Shown: positions 25,161-39,152, numbered from the stretch's first letter. The stretch: DNA of 64,000 nt from Neocallimastix lanati (nom. inval.) (GCA_016946835.1 JACVTC010000041.1:470001-534000); one strand, 5' to 3'. Notes: generated from the letters alone by a model not told the origin. Numbers and translations: made by a program.

Positions 25161-27560
25161 TTATAAATTTATTATCAAAAACACATTGTTAAGAGATTGG
25201 CAAACAGCTTTCCAAAATTTTGAAGTAAACTGGGAACCTCTGTCGGAAATAATTTCTTCGGGAAGACCATGAAGTCTAAATACATGGTCAATGAAGGCAG
25301 AAGCAGTGTCAATAGCGGAAGGGAGACCATGGAAAGGGATAAGATGGAACATTTTAGTTAATCTATCCACGATAAAGAGAATGCATGTAAAGCCATCAAA
25401 GTCGGGTAAATCGGTAATAAAGTCTATTGAAATGGAAGACCAAGGACGTTCACTAATTTCAAGAGGGTTCAGAAAACCATAAGGTTTATGGCGTGAAGTT
25501 TTAGAGCGACAACAGATATTGCAGGATCGAGCATACTTCTTGATATCAGAGGATAAAGAAGGCCACCAAAAATCACGAAAAGTAAGAGAAATAGTTTTTT
25601 TAATACCATAATGACCTGCAGTAGGAGAATCATGGCATATTTTCATAATTTGTGTACAGCAGCTTGGTGGAACATAAATACGGCTATTGAAAAGAAGAAA
25701 ACCATTGTTAAGAGAAAATTTATCAATTTGGCTATGGGGGATAGGTGGTTTTTTATTATCAAGATAAGTGCATACGTCTTGATAAAAGGTGTCAGATTTA
25801 TAACCAGTTAGAATTTCATTGTTAAGAGAAGAGATTGAACAAACAAGAGCACAAAAATTTTCTGGACAAAGGACGGTAAAGGGAATATCTGAATCATTAG
25901 TAGAGTTAAAATAATCAGGACGGCGGGAAAGAGCATCTGGTTTACCATTAGAGGAACCGGAACGATACAGGATTTTAAAATTGAATTCTTTGAGTCATTT
26001 TTTCAGATTTCTTTTGAAATAAAAGGTTACGATGATCGGAGAAAATAATGAAAGGAATGTCAGAACCTTTAAGAAGGTGACGCCAATTTTCTAAAGCGGA
26101 AACAATAGCCAAAAGTTCTTTGTCGTAAATTGGGTAGTTGCGTTCTGCACCTGTAAGTGATATAGAAAAGAAATCTACCAGGTGTAAATAATTGTCTTTA
26201 GGAGATTTCTGTGATAGGACAGCACCAATAGCAAAGTTACTAGAATCAGTTTCAACTATGAAAGGAAGTTCTCTATTAGGATAAATAAGAACTGGTGATG
26301 AGGTAAACTTTAATTTAAGAGAGTCAAAAGCAGCTTGGGCATCAAGAGACCATGAAAACTTAACATTCTTTCTTAAAAGATGATGGAGAGGATGAGCAAG
26401 TTTAGCAAAACCTGGAATAAAACGTCTGTAATATTTTGCTAGACCGAGAAAAGATTGAATGTCTTTAACGCAAGTGGGAATGGGCCAGTTTAGAATGGAA
26501 TCGATCTTTTGGGGTCCATATAAATGCCTTCAGAGGAGATACGGTGCCCAAGGAAATCGATGTAAGGAACGAAAAATTCGCATTTTTTGAGTTTAGCATA
26601 TAGTTTAGCTTTCCTGAGGCGAGTTAAAATTTCCTTGACATGCTTAACATGAGAATTGTAATCTTTAGAGAAGATAATGATGTCATCGATGTAGGCATAT
26701 GCAAATTTTCCAATAACATCTTCAAGAACATCATTAATGAAATGTTGGAAAACGGCAGGAGCGTTCTTTAGCCCAAATGGCATTACGGTGTATTCAAAGT
26801 GTCCAAAAATACAAGTAAAAGCGGTCTTGTATTCGTCGCCTTCCTTAATTCGAATGAGATTATATGCCGAGCGAAGATCTAATTTAGAAAAGATTTTTGC
26901 TTTCCCTAAATGCTCAAGCATATCTTGAATTAGTGGAAGAGGATAGGAATCTCGAATTGTGATTTCATTGAGTAGGCGGCAGTCAACTACTAATCGGAGT
27001 TCACCATTCTTTTTAAGGACAAAGAATATTGAAGCACCGGCAGGGGATTTGGATTTACGAATAAATCCTTTCTTAAGGTTTTCCTTGATATATTTCTCTA
27101 AAGCTTTTATTTCCTTATCTGTTAAAGGATAGATAGGACCATAATGAAGCTTTCCGTTAGCTATAATATTTATTTGACAATCATATTGACGATGAGGCGA
27201 AAGTTCGTTGGCAGAAGATTCACTAAAAACGTCTAAAAATTCAATTAATACTTTAGGAAGTTTAGATTTTAATTCAGAATATGAAATAGGATTAAGAGAA
27301 GAATTAAGCTTTGAAATAGAATTTTTGGAAGTATCATGAAAAACAGAAAGTGAATTAGAAATTAAAGAATTAGAATTGTTTGGTATACTTTTTGATTTAC
27401 AATTGGATTCATCGGTTATAACCATAAAAGAAGTACAAGGAGAAGTGTTTTGTAAATTTAAATTGTTATGAGAGGGAGTAGAATTGTGACTTTTATTGCT
27501 AGTAGTATTACGGCGAGAATTATTTTCGATAATAGGAAAAGCCAACCAAATTGTACGAAA
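25161..27560 (-). mobile_element. Ty3/gypsy retroelement fossil, pol region
   Basis: On the minus strand the parts run in gypsy order. A linker occupies about 27545-27180. Reverse transcriptase lies at about 27180-26490 (KSPAGASIFFVLKKNGELRL, FSKLDLRSAYNLIRI, MPFGLKNAPAVFQ, YAYIDDIIIFS). RNase H lies at about 26480-25950, and the integrase zinc-binding region and core at about 25800-25161 (ISIDFITDLPDFDG, ISDRGSQFTSKFW). The catalytic YIDD is present. The base composition is visibly richer in G+C than the surroundings and long frames survive, so it is younger than the other fossils, with only a few breaks. No LTRs or gag were recognised, so it is a partial copy. Confidence 0.88.
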
Positions 27561-27784
27561 AATTAAGTTATTTAATGTATTAAAGATTTATTAAATCTTT
27601 ACAATAAATTTCTAATTAATAATTTAATAATTTAGGGTCTTATTTAAAATAATTAAATTATTTTTTTTATATTTAAAATTTCTTTAAAGTCCAATAGCTC
27701 GTCTCCTAATTGTCCAATAAGGTTGAAATTAACATATATTGTAGTTCTCGACCGTAGCTTTCTAATGAATATAATTTTTCTTAA

Positions 27785-28720
27785 AAAGAATGCAACATTC
27801 TTGTGGAACAAAGAAGCTGAGGTCTCATTCAATCAATTAAAAGAAGCTTTTAAAACAACGAACTACTGATATTCTCTGATCACAAAAATGAATTTGTGGT
27901 GGAAACCAACGCATGTGATTTTGCCGTCGGTTGTGTCTTGTCCCAAGTAAGCGATAAGGATAAGCTTCTTCACCCAGTTGCTTTTTACTCAAGGTCTTTA
28001 ACTACAACGGAGAAAAATTATACAATATACGATAAAGAACTCTTAGGTGTCATTACAGCTTTTGAAGTCTGGAGACACCACTTAGAAGGTTCGAAGTTTC
28101 CTTTTCAGGTTGTCACGGACCACAAAAACCTTTTGTACTTTAAAAAACCTAAAAAATTTAAACCAAAGACAAATAAGATGGAGTCTGTTCCTCTCAAAAT
28201 TCGATTTTAGGATCAATTTTAGACCAAGAACAAAAAGCAGTAAGCCAGATGCTCTATCAAGACGCCCTGACTATCCTGGATCATCCACTAGTAATATTCA
28301 ACAAACTGTTCTGTCAGAAAACATTTTTGTTTGTGCTGCTTTTAATAGCAACATATCTAAACTAATTGAAGCTCAAAAGAAGGACAGTTTTTGTTGAAAC
28401 ACCATTCAAAAAATTAAAGCAAATCTAAAGATTTTAAATTTTCAATTTTTACATTAATTGATGGTGTTTTGCATTTTCAGAAGAAAATAATTGTCCCTTC
28501 TTCACTCAAGGCTTCAATTTTATACTCATTTCATAATACACCCACCAACGGTCACCAGGGAGTTGACAAAACTCTCGAAAAACTTAAGCGATTCTATTGG
28601 TGACCAAGCATGAAGAATGATATAATAAATTATATTTCTTCATGTAAAACTTGTGGGATGAATAAAATCCGTAGGCATAAACCTATCTCTACAGCTAATG
28701 AATAATTAATGACAGCAGTA
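27785..28720 (+). mobile_element. Ty3/gypsy fossil, RNase H to integrase zinc-binding region
   Basis: The plus strand encodes the end of a gypsy reverse transcriptase and its RNase H (VVETNACDFAVGCVLSQVSD, YTIYDKELLGVI, VVTDHKNLLYF), the tail NFRPRTKSSKPDALSRRPDY, and, after about 28440, an integrase zinc-binding HHCC-like stretch. The orientation is opposite to the gypsy copy just to the left, and the sequence differs, so it is a separate insertion. It is broken, with several breaks. Confidence 0.85.
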
Positions 28721-29035
28721 ATTTCAGGACAATTTATTGGATATATTGGAAAAAAGAAATTCATACTTAACGATATATATTCCAAAAGTTAAAAAGAATA
28801 TCATGTCAGTTAGTAGGCTTTTACAACATAAGTTCAAAATCGTCTTTCATAATATTCATAATAAATCAGCAGTCTCTAGATATGACAATATCCGAATCTC
28901 TTACATAATAGCTAACAATCAACACATTTTTACAATCTGGATCTCTAGTAAGCCATTAACATTCAATCAATACCAACAATACCTATTATCAATACATGTA
29001 ATATTGCCAAGATTGATAAAATTAAATTATTAAAA
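28721..29035 (+). mobile_element. Ty1/copia fossil, protease to pre-integrase scrap
   Basis: The frame contains YIPKVKKNIMSVSRLLQHKF, KIVFHN and nearby residues, the pattern of the segment between copia protease and integrase (YIPNLKKNLISVSQL in the family). Nothing else of a copia element was found alongside. It is a short, broken remnant abutting the gypsy fossil. Confidence 0.65.
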
Positions 29036-29972
29036 ATTTAATTTAAAAAAATATATTTAAAATATTTTCATCGTTAAATATTTTCTAAATAATTATTTTA
29101 TTATTATTTTTATTATTTTTATTAATAACTTTTATATCTATATCAAAATTAATTTTTTTAAAAAGTATTTTTTTTTTTTTTTTTTTAATTTTTAAGAATA
29201 TTTATATTAATGAGTATTTCAAAAATATTTTATTTCTTTATTTTTATGTATTATTTTATTTACATTAATTTTAAAGATATATAAACTTTTAATTTTTTAT
29301 TAAAAAAAAGAATTTATTTTTTTTTTTAAAGTATATATTATTTTTAAAAATATTTAAAGAATAAGTTTTTATATTTTTAAGATATTAAATCCTTTTTAAA
29401 TTTTAAAATTACATATAATACTTTTTATTAATTTCAAGAAAATTTTATTTTATTTTATTATTTTTTTTTTATTATTATTATTATTTTTATTAAAATAAAT
29501 ATAAAAAGAATAAAAGTCTAAAAATCTTTTACTTGACATTATTTATTAAAATTATTTATTTATTAATTTATTTATTAAAATTTTAAAAGCCACATTTTCC
29601 AAAATTCAACATTAGTAATAATATTAATAATAATACTAATAATAATAAATATAAATTGATACTTCTATTTTTATATATTTGAATATTAAACAAAATATAT
29701 ATTGTCAAAAGAAAAAAAAATTATATAAAATTAGAATTAAATACGAAATAAGATGTATAATATATTTAATATATATTCAATGTTAGGATTTGGTTTTAAT
29801 TAAAAAATACCAATATTAATTTTATAAAATAAAATACTTTATAATTTGATGGTTTGTTATTAAATTAATTTATAATAATTGTTATTAAGTTTTACTTTAA
29901 TTAATATATATCTTTAATTTTTTATATAATATATTTTTTTTTATTATTACTTTTATTATTATTTATATAACA

Positions 29973-30011
<39 letters not shown>

Positions 30012-30130
30012 TTTATTATTATTAAACTATATTTAATTCTATATATAAATTTAATTATGCTTTTTTATAGTTATTATAAATAATGCTATAAATAATACTT
30101 CTATTATTACTATTATTATTATTATTATTT
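29036..30130. other. AT-rich gene-free stretch
   Basis: No coding signal; ATT microsatellites occur near 29975-30010. The right end is the 3' flank of the polyprenol reductase gene. Confidence 0.6.
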
Positions 30131-31485
30131 TCAAAAAATTAATGGAATTAAGCATTTTCTTTTTCTTGGGTATCCTACTATATTATTATTATACCATTTT
30201 CTTGTTTGATATGAACGACCGGCGAATGTACAAAATATAAATACAATATGACCATAAAAGGATAATCTATGAACAATAACAGAAAATCCTGCCCAAGTTA
30301 ATAATTCCATAAAATAATGAGGACAAGAAACATATTCAAATAAACCTCCTCTTGGTATCTTATATCTCTTAGCATTACGCGGGGATCCTAATATATTTTA
30401 AAGATGATTTAAGATTTAAAATATTAGTACATTATTATTAGTACTATTAATTTTTAATTATTACTGATTATAATAAATGTTTATATATATCTTACTTCGT
30501 ATTTTTGCCAATAATATGTGATGGTAAAATGATCCAAACCATCCAAATATAATCAATGGGAACGGTAATATTAAATAAAAGAAATTTGAATCATCAATAT
30601 TCTTATTGCTTAAAAGAATACATCTGCATAGAATTGTATTTACAAATGTATGTGAAATTCCAATATATAATAATGCAAAAAATGAACTTTTTTTTGAAAA
30701 CCTAATATTTTTTTTTTTAATATATTATAATATATCAAATTTTTGCAATTACTAAATAATTATCCTCTACTATAACTATATACTTTTTAATAATATATAA
30801 TAAAACGAAATGAAATGAAATAACATACTTGTGAATAAACAATACTTCAAAGCATCGTTTTAAATAATTAATTAAATAAAATATATATACTATAATATGA
30901 TATGGTGTTTTTTTTCTAGAATCGAATATATATATAAATGTAATGCTCAAAATAGTTGAAAGATAGATAAGAAAAAGACCTTTTCTTGTATTATAGCACC
31001 TACTAAATGCAAAGCCCTAAAAAACATTTTAACAATTTATTTACAATAATTTACAATTTATATGCTATTAATAAAATTATATTTCCAATAATAAAAAAAT
31101 AATTCATATAAACAATAAAATAAAATAAAATAAAATAAAATAAAATAAAATAAAATAGAATAGAATAGAATTGAATAAAATAAAATAGAATAGAATTGAA
31201 TAGTATATAATTGAATAGAATAAAACAAAAATTATAATTATAATTATTATTATTATTATATTTTTTTTTTTTTATATATTTATTTTTTAATTTCAATTAT
31301 AATAATAATAATTAAATATCAGTGGTATTTAGCATATTTACCCTCTCATTTTTTAATTCAAATTTCGAATAAGGTATATTATTACCAGTAATCTCTAAAA
31401 ATATAATGACAATTCCCAATAGAACTAAAACGAAAAATATAAATTTTTCAGTATTATCTGATTCCGGAATAATTGACTCTGACAT
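30131..31485 (-). CDS. DFG10: Polyprenol reductase, DFG10/SRD5A3 type (4 exons, 264 aa)
   Basis: Exons: 31342-31485, 30829-31016, 30496-30701, 30131-30387; 795 nt, 265 codons with the TGA stop. Family members reduce polyprenol to dolichol in the ER membrane for N-glycosylation and GPI-anchor synthesis. The C-terminal half carries the steroid 5-alpha-reductase signature: KRCFEVLFIHKFS, GWFGSFYHHILLAKIR, IPRGGLFEYVSCPHYFMELL and a YPRKRKCLIPLIF end. The EYVSCPHY block and short length favour SRD5A3/DFG10 (yeast Dfg10 is 253 aa) over TECR. About six hydrophobic segments are seen; the first (FIFFVLVLLGIVIIFLE) lies just after the start. The start chosen is the first ATG in the frame (MSESIIPESDN). 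Intron 1 contains an AAAAT-rich pentamer tract. The N-terminal 60 residues match the family less clearly. Confidence 0.85.
31105..31225. repeat. (AAAAT)n / AGAAT pentamer tract inside an intron
   Basis: About eight AAAAT units pass into AGAAT and TTGAAT variants within the first intron of the polyprenol reductase gene. Confidence 0.85.
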
Positions 31486-33232
31486 TCTTGAAATATATAA
31501 AATGTTTTTCTTCTCCAATTTTTAAAGAAAAAAAAAAATTGAAATACTTTTTTTATTCCAATTATTTCTATAAAAATATGTTGATTATATTAATAAAATC
31601 AATATACATAGCACAAATCACAATTAATGCAACGTGAATTTTATTGTTTATCATTATATTAAATATTTATTAAAATTTGAAAAATATATATGTGTATAAA
31701 GTATTAAATAAATGACAATAAATAATACAATAAATAATAATCACAATTATATATATTATAATAATAGGTACTGTTATTTATTTAAATTTTATTATTAATA
31801 ATTATTTTTTTTTCTTTTTTTTTTTTTTTTAGTAATCTCACTTACCTATTATTATTCCTTTTTTTTTTTGTTTTGTTTTTTTGTTTTTCTTTGTTAACAA
31901 ATGTAATACATATACATATAATTATTCTTTTAAAAATGTTTAATATATTCTTATTAGAATAAATCAATATATATGAATATATATTTCAATTTCGTTTATT
32001 CTTCTTTCAAATAATTATTTATGTTATTTAAAATATATAAACATATATTTGATTTTTTTATTTTTTATTATCAATATTATTATTTCATAGGAATATATAA
32101 TTGAATATTATTTTTATTTTTATTTTATCTTAAAAAAAAAAAATAATAATAATAATAAAATAATAATAATAATAAAATAATTTAATTTATCAAAATTCTA
32201 TTAATTTTTTTTTTTTAAAAAAAAAAAATATATTATGATTTATTATATATGATTTGTTATATAATTTCAACAATTATTTGCTTTATTATATATATAAATA
32301 TTTGTAAAACTATGATTTATTTTAAAAATGAATTGATACTTCAATATAGGTTGTATAAAAATATATATATGATTAATTATTTTTATTTTAATAGAATGAA
32401 TTTTATATAATTTCAGCAATTATTTGTTTTGTTACATATATATTTATATAACTATAATTTTATTTTAAAAAATGAATCGAAACTTTAATATAGGTTGTAT
32501 AAAAATATATATGATTAATTATTTTTATTTTAATAGAATGAATTTTATAACAATTATTTATACTTTTGTTATCATATTTTTATTGATAATATTTTTTTAA
32601 GAAAAAATAAATATATATCGATAGTTTTGAAATTTTAAATGAGCAATTAAAATTCATTTATAAAAATATAAATCATTAATTATTTGAATATTTTCTAAAT
32701 AATAATAATCATGAATTTAATTATATAAAAAATTAATAAGACATTAATCTTTAAATAGTACTTATTTTCTTTTTAATTTTTAAATTATTTTTGAGTTATT
32801 TAAATATATAAATTTGTTAATTTTTCATTATTAAAGGTCTATTATTATTAAAAAACATACTTTCTTTAATATCTTTTTTTTTTTTTTTTTTTTTTTTTTG
32901 TACATAAATAAATTAACCCTTAATAATTAATTTAATTATTGTAAAATTATATATAATATTTTTTTAATATATTTTATTGATTATTAATATTAGTTTTATT
33001 AGTATTATAATTATATTAAAAAAGTAATATATATTTGAATAATTGTTAATTCTATTGTTCATATTTATTATTTTGTATCATTTATTCCTTCTTATTACAA
33101 TTTTTTTGTGACACTTATCAAAGATAATGACTTTATGCCTTATTTTAATTTCTTTTATTATATATATATATATAATAAAATCATATGTCAAAAGAAAAAA
33201 AAAAAAAAAAACAATATAATATATTTATGTTA
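31486..33232. other. AT-rich gene-free stretch
   Basis: Upstream side of the polyprenol reductase gene. Two imperfect direct repeats of about 110 bp (about 32290-32430 and 32430-32545) share GGTTGTATAAAAATATATAT and ATGAATTTTATA blocks. Homopolymers are frequent, including a T run at about 32876-32899. No coding-like frame. Confidence 0.5.
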
Positions 33233-33237
33233 CATTT

Positions 33238-33449
33238 CACTTTTATTTATTAATTATTACACTCGTATTATTTTCATATTCTAATATTAAATTTTTCATA
33301 CATAATCTAATTTATTTAAATTACATTTTATTCACTTATTTATTTTCAAGTACTAAATTTTTTATTATTAAATTATTTTTGTCTTATAGATATTATAAAA
33401 ATAAAAATTTTTATTAAAAAATGTAGAATATTAAACTAAATTTCTAACA
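33238..33449 (-). repeat. 3' LTR of the copia element
   Basis: It shares CACTTTTATTTATTAATTAT at one end and the TTTCTAACA end with the segment at 35699-35928. On the element strand it follows a polypurine tract. Confidence 0.8.
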
Positions 33450-35698
33450 CCCCCTTGTTAATTTAATTTTTTCTTATCGGTTAAACTATTTTCAGATTCA
33501 GTGTATTCTAATTTAATTTTTTCTTTTTTCCATTCACTAATTCTCTTACTTTGTAATATCTTAAACTTTTGTGTCTTGATTATGAATTTATTGTATTCCT
33601 ATATTTTTAATTAATTCATCCAGGAAATTTCTTAACCACATGCATTTTAATGCACATTTATTAAGACTATAATATTCATTTTCAGTGGTCGATATTGATA
33701 CACAATGTTTGAGTTTTGAATACCACGAAATTGATGTTTTTCCCATATTAGTTATAAAAACAGTTGATCTTTTTGTCTAAGTCTGTATCTACATAAGCAT
33801 TTAAATTTATATTGTTAGTTAATTTTAATCCATATTTTTTTGTACCTTCTAAGTATCTGAAAACTTTTCAAAACATTTAACCAGTCTTCATAGGTATGAA
33901 TTTTTATTTTTTCTTGAGGTTTACTGGTAGCAAACAAAATGTCTGGTCTTGTTCCCATTGCAAATTAGAGTAAACTACCTACGGCTGGTATGTATTTTGT
34001 AAGGTTAAATTTTCTTTTCCTTAATTCCTTATTTTAAATGAAAATCAAACTTGATATTTCATTATATTTTTCTATTTCAAAATTTTCTAAAATTTTATTT
34101 AAATATTGATATTGATGAATTATATATCCATATTTTATTTTAATGAATTTTATTCCTATTATGAAATCCACTGGTTCAATAACACTTACATCAAATACTG
34201 TTTTTTAATTTCTGATTTAATAAAATTAATTTCATTTTTCTTTTCTTATATAATTATATCATCAATATATAAGGTTAATATGTATAAAATATTGCCTTTA
34301 TAATCTTTTGTATAATAAGCACATAGTTCGCTTTTTAATCCAAAATTTTCGTCATATGATATGTAGTACGAGAATCCATTGGAAATATTTTAAGGCTACC
34401 ACCTTCATTTTTCTCTGTATCTTCAAATATGAAAACATTATCATCTTAAAAAAATGGTTCATATATTCATCCTTGTATTCCTCATTAACTTCCATATTAA
34501 GAAAATACCACCCTTTATTTTCATCTTTGTTAATATTTTTTTTATAGTTATCCATATTGTTCTTTTTATATCAACATTCAGAGGAATAGTGACCCTTCTT
34601 TCCATAATTCTAATACTCTACTACATCTTTATCTTATTTTCTGAATTTGTTTTGATAATTTTTTCTTTTGAAAATTTTTTTGTTATAATTACAATTATTT
34701 CTTGTATGTAATTTGTTAAAATTTGATTCAAAATAGTTTTCATCGATTTTTACACCATTTATAAGAATATATATTGACATTTCTTAATGAATTTTCATTT
34801 TCGGTAGATAAGTTATCATAGTCACTAGTTTGACTATTCGAACTATTTTTTAACCTTCTTTCAGTAAGTTTTATAAACCTTTTATTAGGTTTAACGAGTA
34901 ATTCAGAATACTTATTGAATGTACCAAGAAAATTAATTCATTTGACCTCAAAGCAAGGTCATTAAGTATGTTGTTGTATAGATAGTCCATTTTTTCTTGT
35001 TCAGTTGGTAGTGATTTTAGTACATAAAGTTACCTAAACTTAATTTTCATGTTCAAAATAAAAATAGATAAGGAAGTATCCCTTCCTGAAATATATTTTT
35101 CTATCTCTAAGGAATTTTCTTATTTCTTCTATTAAATCATTATCATCATTTATATTCATACTTGATATTAAATTAAATATTTCATAAGGGTTTATAACTA
35201 TAAAATAGAAATTTTCTGCCAATTTTTATGGAATGCTGTTTATTAAATATTCTTTTACCAGTGCATCCGCTCGCAGCATATCTTCAATGACACTTTCTTC
35301 ATAATACGGGTCAATAGTACCGTCAACTAGGATCTTTTTTTTTTACTTCGTTTTTTATTTAATTTAGCTTCTTAAATTTTTTTTGACCTTTTTTTCTAAT
35401 AATCGTCTTTGCAGTTTCTTTCCCCTAAACAAAAGGTAAAGCTCTTAAAGCTCTTATTTCCATTATTTGAAGTTGGAATTATCCAAAATATACTTTGTGG
35501 CGTTTCCTTCGTAGTTCATTTTGATTTTTTGTTAATTCGCTTTAACTTCTATTATTATGGAATATTACTTCACTTTAGTATTATTTAATTAATATATTTT
35601 TATTTGTTATTTTAATACTTCATTAATTAATAAATTCTTTATATATTATTATCGAATAATTAAGAGCACCTGAGACTCTTAAATTATTGGAAAATAAT

Positions 35699-35928
35699 CA
35701 CTTTTATTTATTAATTATTACACTTTTATTATTCTAATATTCATATATATAAAAAACTTTATGTAATCTTATTTATTTAAATTACATTTTATTTAATTAT
35801 TTATTTTCCATTATTTAATTTTTTTTTATATTTATTATTATTTTATTAATAACTTAATCTTATAAGATAAAAAATAATAAAAAATATTTATATTTAAAAA
35901 TGTAGAATATCAAATTTAATTTCTAACA
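35699..35928 (-). repeat. 5' LTR of the copia element
   Basis: Partner of the LTR at 33238-33449, slightly longer (230 against 212 bp) and diverged from it. It is followed on the outside by the CATTT target duplication. Confidence 0.8.
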
Positions 35929-37012
35929 CATTTATATATATATAAATTTATATATTTAAAATTTAGTTTATATATAATACAAATAAATATTTATATGTAT
36001 ATATATATATACAAAATGATAGTAAAAAGAATGTTATAATTATTTATTCCTTCGATTTTATGGAATAACAACTAATAATTTTATTATATTGTTTATTGTA
36101 AATATTATATTTTCAATAGTTGTATAATATTATAATTAAAATAATATATGGAATATAATAGTAAACGGAATTAATCTGAAAATAGCTAATAAATTTGTTA
36201 TAGGAACATATTTTCAAAGATGTTTTTTATTTTAATAATTAAAATTATTATTATTATTATATAATTATATATATCTTTCTTTTTTGTATATACCATAAAA
36301 ATTATTTATATTTATTTATTTATTAGTTATTTATATTTATTAAATTATTTTATTTATTTAGTCAGTTGGTTAATTTTCATTATCATTTAAAATTTTCAAA
36401 AATTTCTAATCTTCATTGTCATTTAAAAATTTTAAAATATTTATTTCTAGATTAGAAATTTTTAAAAAAAAGTGTTAAAGTATTATATGAATTTTAATTA
36501 AATTTATAAAAATTTTTAATTAAAAAACTAATACTTCAGCATTTTTTTTAATTTATATTTAAATATTTATTATTTATTATTGATATTTATAATTAATTAT
36601 TTATTCTAACTGAATAACTAGTCAACCAACATTCTAATTAATTAACTAGTTAAATAAATAAATAGATAAGTAAAATAAATAAGTATTTATGAAGTATATA
36701 AATGTATATACATTTTCTATAAAAAAAATAAATAAAAAAAAATATATATATATAAAAATTAAAAAAATATATATATATAAAAATTAAAAATTAAAAAAAA
36801 AAAATGAAAAAAAATTAAAAAAAATTTTAAAGTATTATGGATTTTAATTAAATTTATAAATAATTTTTAATTATAAAACTAATACTTAGTTTATTTTTTT
36901 AAAATTAAATATGAAATTTCTGTTATCCCATTATTATTAAATTTTTATATCTATAAAAACTTAAAATAACTTTAATTATTTTATTATTAAATTTATTTAA
37001 TTTTCGATTTTA

Positions 37013-37050
<38 letters not shown>

Positions 37051-39111
37051 AAAAATTAAAATAATCAAAATTACTTTAAAATCCATAATTCTAATTAATA
37101 ATATTCAAAAAAAAAAAAAATAAAATAAAATAAAATAAAATAAAAGAAAGAAAGAAAGAAAGAAAGGACAAAAAAAAAAAAAAAAAAAAAAAAAGAGAGA
37201 GAGAGAGAAAATAAAACAGTACACAAAGATTAATAAAACGAAATTAGATAATACAATTCTTTTTAGTCTACCGTAGTAATGCTATTTATTACGTTGATTA
37301 TAAATATATATATATATTTTAATTATATTTTTTTATAATATTAAGAATATTTATATATAGGTTGAGTTAAAATATGTTAAAATTACATTAGAAAAAAGTT
37401 TAATCTTGTCCTAATTTAATTCTATTAAAATTAAAGTTAGAATTTTACCTAAAAATTCAAATATTTTATTAATTCTAGAAAAGAAATTAATTAATAATAA
37501 ATTAAAATTACATGATGATAAAAAAAAGAAATAGTATTAAAAAAAAAAAAAAAAATTTAAAAAAAAAACTTTTACAATATGTATTTTATACTAGATTACT
37601 CTATAATAAGTTTGATTACTAATGAAAAATTGATAGCAATACGTACGTTCATATTATAATGCTAATTAAAGTGACAATATTTCTTATAAAATATTTTAAT
37701 GAAGTCAAAATATTATATATTCATATAATAATAATAAAAATATTTTGTTGATGAATATTGAACTATTTTTCATTTTATTACAAATCATAATATTTATTTT
37801 AATTTTCCATTCATATTTATTAAAGTTATTTTCTTTTATAATAAGAAATAAGATTTAAATTCTAATTCGTCTTTATTTTTAGCATATTATTATAATTTTT
37901 TATTAGTTTTTCACTTTCTACTTTCAAAAAGTACCTTTATCACTTATTGTATTTTTTTATTTTTATTTTTATTTTTGTTTTTATTAAAAAAAATTAAACT
38001 TTATAAAATCTATTAATAGCATATTTTTAATAAAAAGAATTATGAAGACTATCAATAATATTTTTGTCTTATTCTATTCATATATATATATATATATATA
38101 TATATTTAATAGAAAATATGAACAAACAAATTGTAAAAACCATTTTTATTATTCTGAATATTTTATTTACAAAATGTTTACAATATTTTCTTTATCTAAA
38201 ATTATTTGAATACTAATATTTAGATTAGTTTATTAAAAATATATAAACTTCAATTCATAGTATATTTATAGAATATTCATTTATATTTTATTTTAATTAA
38301 TTTTGCTTACTTTATCTTGAATTTTTTTTTTTTTTAAAAAAAAAAAAAGGTTGCTTCAGTTACTACATTATTAGTCTTATGACTAATGATACTAAATTAA
38401 TTGCAAAAGTACATCTGTAATTATATATACTTCTATATATATATATATATTTTGAATTTAATTTAAATAAATAATAATGAGATTAAGATCATTAAATTCA
38501 ATATTCAACTTTTATATTATTAATATTTATACATCATATTGAATAAAAAAATGATTCAAATGTAAAGGTAACCTTAAAAAACTTTTTATAACAAATATTC
38601 TATTGTATATAATCATTATCATTTTATGTTATTTCGAATTATTTTATATATAATTATATTTTTAATTTACAATAAATAAATAATTAATTAATTTAAAATT
38701 TAACTTTTTTGTATTAAAATTTCCATATTTTAGTTTATATTATTATCTCAATATTTTGATAATATATAATAAATTAGTTAATAAAATTATTAATTAGAAT
38801 AATATAAAGATATAAGGATATTCAATATAATAATTATTATTTGAATATATATATAGTTTAACATTAAAAGAAATAACTTTAATAAATATAAAGAAGCCTT
38901 TTTTTTCAGATTAAAAAACTAAATTACAAATTTAAATGTATTAATTTATTATTATTATTATTATTATATATTTTGTTTTTTAAATGAAAATGAAATATAT
39001 ATTAAAAAGTTTTTTATTTCAAATAATTCTATTTTGAAAATTTATTTATGAAAAAATTAAATTTAATATATAATATTCATGAAAAACTTTTTTTCTATAA
39101 TAATAAAATAA

Positions 39112-39152
<41 letters not shown>

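Larger units (their letters stand above)
33233..35933 (-). mobile_element. Ty1/copia element with two LTRs and target-site duplication (fossil)
   Basis: Two similar LTRs bound the element at 33238-33449 and 35699-35928. On the minus strand each begins TGTTAGAAATT. The five-base target duplication CATTT lies at 33233-33237 and 35929-35933. A purine tract (AACAAGGGGG) lies directly before the 3' LTR, as expected for plus-strand priming. Inside, gag-like sequence (start near 35520, NYEGNATKYILDNSNF), a zinc knuckle near 34590 (GKKGHYSSEC) and reverse transcriptase/RNase H remains (about 34400-33460, YIPAVGSLL and ISWYSKLKHCVSIST) are recognisable. At about 2.7 kb it is well short of a full copia element and is broken, with many breaks. 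The LTRs differ from each other, so the insertion is not recent. Confidence 0.85.

Noticed and set aside
31486-31518. Upstream extension of the polyprenol reductase start
   Set aside because: The extension would need a TTG start; the first ATG of the frame is at 31485, so that was used.
34106-34711. Plus-strand frames in the copia element
   Set aside because: They are the antisense of copia sequence; the recognisable protein motifs are on the minus strand.
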